Shown here one piece after another: positions 25,174-32,086 of a stretch of 32,086 nucleotides of DNA. How positions within the stretch are numbered: the first letter of the stretch is position 1; every line of letters begins with the position of its first letter. The notes below the pieces were generated by a model. That model saw only the letters and a list, made by a program, of their open reading frames with translations. It had not been told where the DNA came from and searched no databases. The DNA is from an uncultured Lachnospiraceae bacterium. Its GTDB lineage: Bacteria; Bacillota; Clostridia; Lachnospirales; Lachnospiraceae. The translations under genes and the position numbers were made by a program. The stretch lies in assembly GCA_947588995.1 (NCBI GenBank), contig CANPZI010000032.1:1-32086 (forward strand). The letters are read 5' to 3'.

Positions 25174-26484
25174 CTATGCGTTCGCCTTTTTATCTTTATC
25201 CATCGGCCGTACCAGGAATACGCTTAAGCACAGCGCAATGATATAGAGTACGATCGTGAAGTACAGCACGTTCTGATAGCCCACAGGGTTGATGCTGTTG
25301 CCGTGTGAGTCCGTGACAAATTCGCCCGTGCGGTTCACGATGAAGTTGGCGATCTGGTTGCCCGTAAGACCCGCAAAGGCCCAGGCGGACAGGGTTACGC
25401 CGTGCAGGGCGCTGATGCTGCCCATGCCGTAATGGTCGGAGAGCAGGGTCGGCACGTTCGAGAAGCCGCCGCCGTAACCTGCGTTGACGACGAAGATCAG
25501 TCCGAGGACCAGAATGGTCAGCAGCATATTGCCCTCGCCGTTCTTGATGCCGCCGGTGATCATCACCAGTCCCGTGAACACGATGGAGAGGATGAAGATC
25601 AGCTTGTAGATGGTGTTCCTGTCTTTCATCGTGTCAGCCCACGCGGAGAAGCCCAGACGGCCGCCCGCGTTGAAAATCGCGGAGACGGTGGAGATGATGC
25701 CTACCACGCCTGCCAGCCCGATGCACTTTACGATCATCTTTTCCTGAGAGATCAGCGCCAGGCCGCAGGTGATGTTGATGTAGAACATCACCCAGATGCC
25801 GATATAGTTCGTGACCGGGCGCGTCTTGATGACGGAGATAATGCCCTGTCCTTTTTCTTTGGTCTGCGGCTCATGCCAGCCCTCGGGCTTCTTTAACAGC
25901 AGATGTCCCGCGAACATCATCACGAAATATACGCACGCGAGAATCCAGAACATCTTGTAGATGCCGCCATCGCCCAGATTGTCGAGCATCGCCTGCATGA
26001 TCGGGCTGGCGATCGCCTTGGCCGCGCCGAAGCCCGCTACGGCAAGCCCCGTGGCCAGACCTTTTCGGTCCTCGAACCAGAGCATCAGGGTTTTGACGGG
26101 GGACAGATATCCTGTGCCCAGGCCGATGCCCATGATGAAGCCGTAGCTTATGTAGATGCCGACCAATGCCAGCGGATTGTGCTGGTGCAGGCCGCCGTAG
26201 TAGATAAAGAATCCGGTGCCCGCCATACCCAGCGCGAAGCAGATCGCCGCAATCAGGGAAGACTTGTGGATGTCTTTTTCTACGACATTGCCGAGGAAAG
26301 CCGCCGACATGCCGAGAAAGAAGATCGCGAAGCTGAACGCCCACTCGGTAGCGCCCTTGGAGAAGCCGATGTAGTCGGCGATCTCCTGACTGAAAATAGA
26401 CCAGCAGTACACCGTACCGATGCTGCAATGGAGTAAAAGTGCCGGAATAGCGGCGCGTATCCATTTGTTTTCACTTGTTTTCAT
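25174..26484 (-). CDS. MFS transporter of the OFA (oxalate/formate antiporter) family
   Basis: The start at 26484 gives a 436-residue protein with twelve membrane segments. Typical OFA features are the early segment HCSIGTVYCWSIFSQEIADY, GFIMGIGLGTGYLSPVKTLMLWF and DRKGLATGLAVAGFGAAK after the fourth helix, and YGGGFSNVPTLLSDHYG in the second half. OFA members carry carboxylates such as oxalate, formate or related small acids; the exact substrate cannot be read from sequence. It is a single gene with its own promoter and terminator. The 10 residues upstream of the chosen start are less likely because AAAGGATAGGG precedes 26484. Confidence 0.88.
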   Translation of the reverse strand: MKTSENKWIRAAIPALLLHCSIGTVYCWSIFSQEIADYIGFSKGATEWAFSFAIFFLGMSAAFLGNVVEKDIHKSSLIAAICFALGMAGTGFFIYYGGLHQHNPLALVGIYISYGFIMGIGLGTGYLSPVKTLMLWFEDRKGLATGLAVAGFGAAKAIASPIMQAMLDNLGDGGIYKMFWILACVYFVMMFAGHLLLKKPEGWHEPQTKEKGQGIISVIKTRPVTNYIGIWVMFYINITCGLALISQEKMIVKCIGLAGVVGIISTVSAIFNAGGRLGFSAWADTMKDRNTIYKLIFILSIVFTGLVMITGGIKNGEGNMLLTILVLGLIFVVNAGYGGGFSNVPTLLSDHYGMGSISALHGVTLSAWAFAGLTGNQIANFIVNRTGEFVTDSHGNSINPVGYQNVLYFTIVLYIIALCLSVFLVRPMDKDKKANA

Positions 26485-26517
26485 GGTATCCCTATCCTTT
26501 CTTTGCAAATTCAATTT

Positions 26518-26546
26518 ATTTTACTCCTAATAAGAGAAAAATTCAA
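26518..26546 (-). promoter_or_regulatory. Candidate promoter for the OFA transporter
   Basis: Read on the - strand, TTGAAT (26546-26541) and TAAAAT (26523-26518) are 17 bases apart. The start codon is about 35 bases downstream. Confidence 0.5.
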
Positions 26547-26598
26547 GATGCGGACGGCAGTTCTCCGTCTCAGTGCCCTGGCGGCGGGCGGGTTACGG

Positions 26599-26627
26599 TT
26601 GATCAAACGCTGATTTTGGCTTATAAT
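26599..26627 (+). promoter_or_regulatory. Promoter for the aldo/keto reductase
   Basis: TTGATC (26599-26604), a 17-base spacer and a perfect TATAAT (26622-26627). The start codon is about 135 bases downstream, leaving a leader in which I see no clear structure. Confidence 0.6.
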
Positions 26628-26763
26628 GATAAATGTAGTGAATCATGGAAGAACTCTGGGAAGCAATGCCGGTGACAGAGCGATTACACCGTTTCCGCCC
26701 GGGACGGAAGATTGTGCGGGCTGCTTACGGACAGAGACGGCGCCTCGCAGACAGGAGGAGCAC

Positions 26764-27939
26764 ATGAAGTACAGACCTGACCGATACGGCAATCAGATTT
26801 CGCAGCTGGGCTATGGCTGCATGAGATTCAGCAGAAAGGGCAACGCCATCGACTATGAGAAAGCGGAGCGTGAGGTCATGCTTGCCATAGAACAGGGCGT
26901 CAACTATTTTGACACGGCTTACGTCTATCCCGGCAGCGAGGAATGTCTGGGACGGATCCTTGCGGAAAACAAGTGCCGGGACAGAGTCTATATTGCGACC
27001 AAGCTGCCGCAGTATATCATACGCTCGGCCGCGGCGATCGACAGGATTTTTGATGAGGAGCTCGCCCGCCTGCGCACGGATCATATCGACTACTACCTGA
27101 TGCACATGTTCACGGACATAGCGGAGTGGGAGCACCTGAAGACGCTGGGGATCGAGGCGTGGATCGCCGGGCAGAAAGAAGCGGGGCGCATCCGCGGCAT
27201 CGGTTTTTCCTATCACGGCGAGACGGAGATGTTCTCCAAAATTCTTGCGGCTTATGACTGGGATTTCTGCCAGATTCAGTACAACTATCTCGACGAGCAC
27301 ACGCAGGCAGGGCGAAAAGGCCTGCAGGCGGCGGCCGAAAAAGGCGTCCCCGTCGTCATTATGGAGCCGCTTCGCGGCGGTAAACTGGTGAATCTGCCGG
27401 ACAAGGCGAAAGAGGTGCTGACAGAGGACAGCAAGAGCTATACGCCTGCCGAACTGGGGCTTCGCTGGCTTTGGAACCAGCCGGAGGTGACCTGTGTGCT
27501 TTCGGGGATGAATTCTGAGGAGATGGTGGAGGAGAATATCCGCATTGCCTTCGAGGCGGGACCCGGCGATCTCACGGAGGAGGATCTGGAGATTGTCGAG
27601 CGGATCAAGAAGATCATCAGAGAGAAAGAAAAAGTGGGCTGCACGGGCTGCCGATACTGTATGCCCTGCCCCAAAGGCGTAGATATTCCGGGCAATTTCT
27701 ACTATTATAATCTGATGTACATGGAGAAAAAATCGTCCGCCCGCTTCGAGTTTGCCCAGAATATGGGAATGAGAAAAGAGCCGGGCTTTGCGTCCCAGTG
27801 CGCCGGCTGCGGCCTGTGTGAGCAGCATTGTCCCCAGCATCTGCCCGTCCGCGAGAAACTGAAAGAGGCCGACCGCGCGCTCAGACCGCTGCCCTATAAG
27901 GCCGGCATCAATATCGCGAGAAAGATCATTCTGAAATAG
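26764..27939 (+). CDS. Aldo/keto reductase with C-terminal 4Fe-4S domain
   Basis: The ATG at 26764 has GGAGGAG five bases in front and gives 391 residues; the open frame upstream adds 46 residues without family character. Residues 1-280 form the reductase barrel: NYFDTAYVYPGSEE with the catalytic Asp/Tyr, ATKLP with the catalytic Lys, and DYYLMHMF with the His. Near 300-315 is CTGCRYCMPCPKGVDIP, and near 345-358 CAGCGLCEQHCPQ, each able to hold a 4Fe-4S cluster. This arrangement is common in anaerobic Firmicutes (COG1453-type), where the substrate is mostly unknown. It has its own promoter and is not clearly part of an operon. Confidence 0.9.
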   Translation: MKYRPDRYGNQISQLGYGCMRFSRKGNAIDYEKAEREVMLAIEQGVNYFDTAYVYPGSEECLGRILAENKCRDRVYIATKLPQYIIRSAAAIDRIFDEELARLRTDHIDYYLMHMFTDIAEWEHLKTLGIEAWIAGQKEAGRIRGIGFSYHGETEMFSKILAAYDWDFCQIQYNYLDEHTQAGRKGLQAAAEKGVPVVIMEPLRGGKLVNLPDKAKEVLTEDSKSYTPAELGLRWLWNQPEVTCVLSGMNSEEMVEENIRIAFEAGPGDLTEEDLEIVERIKKIIREKEKVGCTGCRYCMPCPKGVDIPGNFYYYNLMYMEKKSSARFEFAQNMGMRKEPGFASQCAGCGLCEQHCPQHLPVREKLKEADRALRPLPYKAGINIARKIILK

Positions 27940-27941
27940 CG

Positions 27942-27979
27942 GTGCATAAGGGCGCACCGACCGGGACTGCCCGCGGTCA
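27942..27979 (+). terminator. Hairpins between aldo/keto reductase and DegV genes
   Basis: CGGTGC pairs with GCACCG, and GACCG with CGGTC, in the 43-base gap between convergent genes. A T6 run follows at about 27989 inside the degV end. This could serve as terminator for the + strand gene; the spacing is not ideal. Confidence 0.4.
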
Positions 27980-27982
27980 GTG

Positions 27983-28879
27983 TCAGGCTTTTTTCAGGAA
28001 GCCGAAACCCAGCGGATAGGGCCCTGTGTGCACGGAGATCGCCGCGCCGATCTGGTACAGTCCGATCTTGTCCACATCCAGTACGCCGCGGAAACGTTCT
28101 TTCGCTTCGGCGAGGAAATCCCTGGCTTCTTGGATATCATAACCGAATCCGACATCCACAATATAATCTTTCATATCTTCTCCCTGCTTCTGCAGTGCCT
28201 TGATGTGGCTGTCCAGAAGATTCATGACCGCTTCCAGCGATTTCCGGCGGCTCCTGGCAATGCCGGAGGGAAAGATCTCGCCTTCCTTTAAGGTGATCAG
28301 CGGACGTATGCCGAGCAGCGACGCCGCGAGGGAGGAGAGTTTGCCTATTCGGCCGCCGTGCTTGAGATAGTCCACGTTTCCTACGGTAAAAAAGATCCGC
28401 CCGCTGTCGCGGATCGCTAACAGCCGTTTGATGGTCTCGTCGTAGGGAAGCCCCTGCTCTTGCAGTTTGGCCGCCTCCAGCACATAGAGCCCCTGCAGGA
28501 CAGTGTTGATCCTGGAATCGATGACTGTGATCCGGGCTTCCGGGTAGGTCTCGAGCAGGATATTTTTGGCGTTCATGGCTGCCTGGTAGGAGCCGCTGAA
28601 CTTGGTGGTGATGCAGATGCAGATGACCGCAATGCCCTGTTTTACATATTTCTCAAAGGTATTCCGGTAATCTTCGATCGACGGCAGGGAGGATTTGGGG
28701 AAGATCACATTCTCGTGCTCCACCATCTTCTCGTAGAATTCCCGTATCGGCATTTCCTCGATTTCCTTATAGAAAGTCTCGTCGTCAAAAGACACATAAA
28801 AGGGAACCACGTCGATATTTTTCTCTCTGGCAAGCTCCTGCGGCAGATCGCAGGAACCGTCGCTGATGATCTGGTACAT
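27983..28879 (-). CDS. DegV family fatty-acid-binding protein
   Basis: The 298-residue protein shows the DegV pattern: IISDGSCDLP at the start, PKSSLPSIEDY near 60-70, ITTKFSGSYQAA near 90-101 and VGNVDYLKHGGRIGKLSSLAASLLGIRPL near 165-195. DegV/FakB-type proteins bind a fatty acid. In the Fak system this lets a kinase phosphorylate it for phospholipid synthesis. No FakA is in the window, so the kinase must be elsewhere. GGAGG lies about seven bases before the ATG, and a good promoter lies upstream. Confidence 0.92.
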   Translation of the reverse strand: MYQIISDGSCDLPQELAREKNIDVVPFYVSFDDETFYKEIEEMPIREFYEKMVEHENVIFPKSSLPSIEDYRNTFEKYVKQGIAVICICITTKFSGSYQAAMNAKNILLETYPEARITVIDSRINTVLQGLYVLEAAKLQEQGLPYDETIKRLLAIRDSGRIFFTVGNVDYLKHGGRIGKLSSLAASLLGIRPLITLKEGEIFPSGIARSRRKSLEAVMNLLDSHIKALQKQGEDMKDYIVDVGFGYDIQEARDFLAEAKERFRGVLDVDKIGLYQIGAAISVHTGPYPLGFGFLKKA

Positions 28880-28935
28880 ATGGCGAACCTCCGTATAGTC
28901 GATAATGGCAATGCAAATGCTTCAACACGTAGTTT

Positions 28936-28963
28936 ATTATACTACATATAATGGAAAATGTAA
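28936..28963 (-). promoter_or_regulatory. Promoter for degV
   Basis: Read on the - strand, TTACAT (28963-28958) and a perfect TATAAT (28941-28936) with a 16-base spacer. The start codon is about 55 bases downstream. Confidence 0.6.
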
Positions 28964-29081
28964 CCCCCTTTTGTCATTTTTGCTTTAATGGTGATTTCCT
29001 GTATGCTGTGGCAGGAGAACGAGGAAGACACAGACAGTGCGGCTTTTTTTGGAGATTTTTATAAATTGTTTATACAATTTT

Positions 29082-29108
29082 AGCACTCACCTCTTGACAG
29101 TGCTAACA
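29082..29108 (+). promoter_or_regulatory. CIRCE operator (HrcA binding site) for clpB
   Basis: TTAGCACTC at 29082-29090, nine bases, then CAGTGCTAA at 29100-29108. It matches the CIRCE consensus TTAGCACTC-N9-GAGTGCTAA at all but one base. HrcA binding here would block the promoter and release it on heat shock. Confidence 0.9.
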
Positions 29109-29124
29109 AAAAGAGCTATTGTGA
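29096..29124 (+). promoter_or_regulatory. clpB promoter
   Basis: A perfect TTGACA at 29096-29101 and TATTGT at 29119-29124, 17 bases apart. The -35 lies inside the CIRCE operator, so repressor and polymerase compete. Transcription would start near 29131, leaving a leader of about 175 bases. Confidence 0.65.
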
Positions 29125-29170
29125 TAGTGTTCATAGAACAAAAGTGTTTTTGTGGGGCAGAGGAGGCGCG

Positions 29171-29306
29171 GTGTGAACAATCACACTGATGTGCTGATTG
29201 TTCACACGGGAATTTGTGCCAGAGTGTCACAAATTCCCCTGATGGCAGACGCGAATTTGAGATTCGCGTCGCCCTGTCGCGTGAACGCTCCAGAATGGAG
29301 ATTATT
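29171..29306 (+). promoter_or_regulatory. Structured clpB leader (copy 1 of a shared element)
   Basis: Four stem-loops follow each other: 29171-29183 with 29195-29207 (13 bp), 29208-29218 with 29228-29238 (11 bp), 29248-29256 with 29262-29270 (9 bp) and CTCCA 29288-29292 with TGGAG 29296-29300 (5 bp, 3-base loop). The last stem covers the ribosome site. The same series, with differing bases in the third stem that keep it paired, occurs before the ABC ATPase at 23539-23700. No known riboswitch class is recognised. Confidence 0.7.
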
Positions 29307-31889
29307 ATGAATCTGACAAAATTTACCCAGAAATCCATGCAGGCCGTGGAGGGGTGTGAGAAGCTGGCCTACGAGTATGGCAATCAGGAGATCGAGCAGG
29401 AACATCTGCTCTACAGTCTGCTCACCATTGACGACAGTCTGATCTTAAAACTGATTGAGAAGATGGAGATACAGAAAGAATATTTTGTGAACCGTGTGGA
29501 GCAGGGGCTTTCCAAACGGACAAAAGTGCAGGGCGGCCAGATTTACATCGGGCAGGATCTGAATAAAGTGCTGATCGGCGCGGAGGACGAGGCAAAACAG
29601 CTTGGCGACGAGTATGTGTCCGTGGAACACTTGTTTCTCGCCATGCTTAAGAATCCTAATCGGGAGATTAAGGAAATTTTTCGGGAATTCGGCATTACGA
29701 GAGAGCGATTCCTGCAGGCGCTGTCCACGGTGCGCGGCAATCAGCGCGTGACCTCAGACAATCCCGAGGCGACTTACGATACGCTTGAAAAGTACGGACA
29801 GGATCTGGTGGAAAAGGCGCGCGGCCAGAAGCTTGATCCCGTCATCGGCAGGGACAATGAGATCCGCAATGTGATTCGGATCCTCTCCCGCAAAACGAAA
29901 AATAATCCGGTGCTGATCGGCGAACCGGGCGTCGGCAAGACTGCGGTGGCGGAGGGATTGGCGCAGCGCATTGTGCGCGGCGACGTGCCGGAGGGACTGA
30001 AAGACAAGAAGATTTTTGCGCTGGATATGGGCGCGCTGGTGGCGGGCGCCAAATACCGCGGTGAGTTCGAGGAGCGCCTGAAAGCGGTGCTGGACGACGT
30101 GAAGAACAGCGACGGGCAGATTATTCTTTTTATCGACGAACTGCACACCATCGTGGGCGCGGGCAAGACCGACGGCGCGATGGACGCCGGCAATATGTTA
30201 AAGCCCATGCTGGCCCGCGGTGAGCTGCACTGCATCGGGGCGACGACGCTGGACGAATACCGTCAGTATATTGAGAAAGACGCGGCGCTGGAGCGGCGTT
30301 TCCAGCCGGTTATGGTAGACGAGCCGACGGTGGAGGACACCATCTCGATCCTGCGCGGTCTGAAAGAACGCTACGAAGTCTTTCACGGCGTGAAGATTAT
30401 GGACAATGCGCTGGTCAGCGCGGCGGTTCTCTCCAACCGCTATATCTCCGACCGTTTCCTGCCGGATAAGGCCATAGACCTGGTGGACGAGGCCTGCGCG
30501 CTGATCAAGACGGAGCTGGACTCCATGCCTGCGGAACTGGACGAACTGCAGCGCAAGGTGATGCAGCTGGAGATAGAGGAGACGGCGCTGAAAAAAGAGG
30601 ACGACCACCTGAGCAGGGAACGCCTTGCCAATCTGCAGAAAGAACTGGCGGAACTGAAAGAGGAACTGAAAAACCGCATGGCGCAGTGGGAGAATGAGAA
30701 AGCTTCCGTGGAGCGTCTCTCCAGGATACGTGAGGAGATCGACGCGGTGAACGGGCAGATTCAGATTGCCCAGCGCGACGGCGACTACGAGAAAGCGGCG
30801 GAACTCAGCTACGGCAAACTGCCGGCCCTGAGGCAGCAGCTGGAGATCGAGGAGGAAAAGGTCAGCAAGGAAGATTTGTCTCTGGTGCACGAGAGTGTGT
30901 CCGACGAGGAGATCGCAAAGATTATCTCCCGCTGGACGGGAATCCCCGTGTCGAAGCTGACCGAGAGCGAGCGCAACAAGACCCTGCATCTGGACGACGA
31001 ACTGCACAAGCGCGTCATCGGGCAGGACGAGGGCGTAACCAAGGTGACAGAGGCGATCATCCGTTCCAAGGCGGGCATCAAAGATCCCACCAAGCCGATC
31101 GGTTCGTTCCTGTTTCTGGGGCCCACCGGCGTCGGCAAGACAGAACTGGCCAAAGCGCTGGCGGCGTCTCTGTTTGACGACGAGGCGAACATGGTGCGCA
31201 TTGATATGAGCGAATACATGGAGAAATATTCGGTGTCCAGACTGATTGGAGCGCCTCCCGGCTATGTGGGTTACGAGGAGGGCGGACAATTGACCGAAGC
31301 GGTCAGAAGAAAACCATACTCGGTTGTGCTGTTTGACGAGATTGAAAAAGCGCACCCCGATGTGTTCAATGTACTCCTGCAGGTGCTGGACGACGGGCGT
31401 ATCACGGACTCCCAGGGCAGGACGGTGGATTTCAAGAATACCATCCTGATCATGACTTCAAATATAGGCGCGAGCTATCTGCTGGACGGTATCGACGCGC
31501 AGGGCAATATCACGCCCGAGGCGGAGGGACTGGTCATGGGTGATCTGCGGAATCATTTCCGTCCGGAGTTCTTAAACCGGCTGGACGAGACGATTCTCTT
31601 CAAGCCGCTCACGAAAGACAACATCGGCGGCATCATCCGCCTGATTGTGGCTGATCTGAACAGGAGGCTGGCCGACCGTGAACTTGCGATCGAGCTGACG
31701 CCCGAAGCGGAGCGCTTTATCGCCGAGCAGGCCTACGATCCCGTCTACGGAGCCCGCCCGCTGAAGCGCTATATCCAGAAGTATGTGGAGACGCTGTCGG
31801 CGCGCCTGATTCTGGCGGATCAGGTAGAGGCCAAGGACACGATCCTGATTCGGGTTGATGACGGAAAACTGACAGCGGGGCGGAAGTAA
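29307..31889 (+). CDS. clpB: ATP-dependent disaggregase ClpB
   Basis: The start at 29307 is set by GGAG six bases before it and by the protein beginning [13 protein letters not shown], as usual for ClpB; the product is 860 residues, the normal length. It has the N-terminal Clp repeat domain (1-145), first AAA+ domain with Walker [10 protein letters not shown] (about 205-213) and [10 protein letters not shown], the long coiled-coil middle domain (about 410-520) that defines ClpB rather than ClpA/ClpC, and second AAA+ domain with GPTGVGKTE (about 604-612) and [14 protein letters not shown]. The ClpP-binding loop is absent, as expected. ClpB works with DnaK to rescue aggregated proteins. Control by HrcA is shown by the CIRCE site. 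Confidence 0.97.
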   Translation: MNLTKFTQKSMQAVEGCEKLAYEYGNQEIEQEHLLYSLLTIDDSLILKLIEKMEIQKEYFVNRVEQGLSKRTKVQGGQIYIGQDLNKVLIGAEDEAKQLGDEYVSVEHLFLAMLKNPNREIKEIFREFGITRERFLQALSTVRGNQRVTSDNPEATYDTLEKYGQDLVEKARGQKLDPVIGRDNEIRNVIRILSRKTKNNPVLIGEPGVGKTAVAEGLAQRIVRGDVPEGLKDKKIFALDMGALVAGAKYRGEFEERLKAVLDDVKNSDGQIILFIDELHTIVGAGKTDGAMDAGNMLKPMLARGELHCIGATTLDEYRQYIEKDAALERRFQPVMVDEPTVEDTISILRGLKERYEVFHGVKIMDNALVSAAVLSNRYISDRFLPDKAIDLVDEACALIKTELDSMPAELDELQRKVMQLEIEETALKKEDDHLSRERLANLQKELAELKEELKNRMAQWENEKASVERLSRIREEIDAVNGQIQIAQRDGDYEKAAELSYGKLPALRQQLEIEEEKVSKEDLSLVHESVSDEEIAKIISRWTGIPVSKLTESERNKTLHLDDELHKRVIGQDEGVTKVTEAIIRSKAGIKDPTKPIGSFLFLGPTGVGKTELAKALAASLFDDEANMVRIDMSEYMEKYSVSRLIGAPPGYVGYEEGGQLTEAVRRKPYSVVLFDEIEKAHPDVFNVLLQVLDDGRITDSQGRTVDFKNTILIMTSNIGASYLLDGIDAQGNITPEAEGLVMGDLRNHFRPEFLNRLDETILFKPLTKDNIGGIIRLIVADLNRRLADRELAIELTPEAERFIAEQAYDPVYGARPLKRYIQKYVETLSARLILADQVEAKDTILIRVDDGKLTAGRK

Positions 31890-31937
31890 GACGCGCTTGT
31901 GCCTGAAATACCTTATCTGCTATTGCTGGGGGATTGT

Positions 31938-32028
31938 ACAAAAACTCTTCAAAATGTAGGTTTCCGGTGAAGATATCCGGTTTTATATAGGTATTTCTAC
32001 ATTTTCAAGGCTAGGGTAAAGTTTTTGT
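31938..32028. repeat. Long imperfect inverted repeat after clpB
   Basis: ACAAAAACT at 31938-31946 pairs with AGTTTTTGT at 32020-32028, and AAAATGTAG at 31951-31959 pairs with CTACATTTT at 31997-32005. A small CCGG/CCGG repeat lies in the loop. It may be a large terminator, a small mobile palindrome or an end of an element continuing beyond the window. No gene is seen in the rest of 31890-32086. Confidence 0.55.
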
Positions 32029-32086
32029 AGGAAAATCAAATAGACAAAAGAAGAAAGCACCAGCTTTGTGTTAAGATAGAGTTTGC

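Noticed and set aside
26725..27957. Open frame of 410 codons opposite the aldo/keto reductase
   Set aside because: Antisense shadow; no motif, no ribosome site, and the + strand gene is certain.
29214..29306. N-terminal extension of 31 residues on ClpB
   Set aside because: It translates the hairpin leader; normal ClpB starts at [10 protein letters not shown] and has GGAG before it.
30198..31355. Open frame of 385 codons opposite clpB
   Set aside because: Antisense shadow of a conserved gene.
1..32086. tRNA, rRNA or CRISPR array
   Set aside because: No cloverleaf, rRNA core sequence or regularly spaced repeat was seen on either strand.

Overview
The window looks like a chromosomal segment of a Gram-positive, anaerobic Firmicute, most likely a Lachnospiraceae-type Clostridium. 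The evidence is the gene set (DegV, an OFA-type MFS carrier, an aldo/keto reductase with a 4Fe-4S tail, Rpn/PD-(D/E)XK genes), strong GGAGG ribosome sites and a CIRCE-controlled clpB. Taxonomy is an inference from gene content only. I see no tRNA, rRNA or CRISPR array.

Region 1 (1-17.6 kb) is an AT-richer cell-surface glycan locus, all on the + strand. It opens with the tail of an Rpn-family gene and a strong hairpin. Next comes a complete GDP-D-glycero-alpha-D-manno-heptose route in three genes: HddA kinase, an HddC nucleotidyltransferase fused to GmhB phosphatase, and GmhA isomerase. A zinc-ribbon methyltransferase and two large GT-C-like membrane proteins follow. A full-length second Rpn gene with the same kind of hairpin separates this from a second block. 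That block holds a broken TylF-like methyltransferase, a GT-C-like membrane protein fused to a phosphoribulokinase-like kinase, a frameshifted methyltransferase, an anchored beta-propeller glycosidase-like protein, a polytopic membrane protein and an SH3 protein. Five of these genes carry uninterrupted G8-G10 tracts inside their coding sequence. One, at 13195-13204, is currently out of frame, so the locus looks phase-variable.

Region 2 (17.7-25.0 kb) is GC-richer and has two transport systems. The first is a heterodimeric ABC exporter pair on + (one degenerate and one canonical ATPase). The second is a convergent - strand operon: ECF sigma factor, membrane protein, ABC ATPase, ABC-2 permease.

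Region 3 (25.1-32.1 kb) holds an OFA-family MFS transporter (-), an aldo/keto reductase with two Fe-S motifs (+), DegV (-) and ClpB (+). ClpB has a CIRCE operator over its promoter and a long hairpin-rich leader. A related leader, ending in the same ribosome-site hairpin, lies before the ABC ATPase about 6 kb away.

The signals most worth following are: the shared structured leader (23539-23700 and 29171-29306); the poly-G set in the glycan locus; the GT-C/phosphoribulokinase-like fusion; and the heptose pathway in a Gram-positive setting, flanked by 23-bp inverted repeats and Rpn genes.
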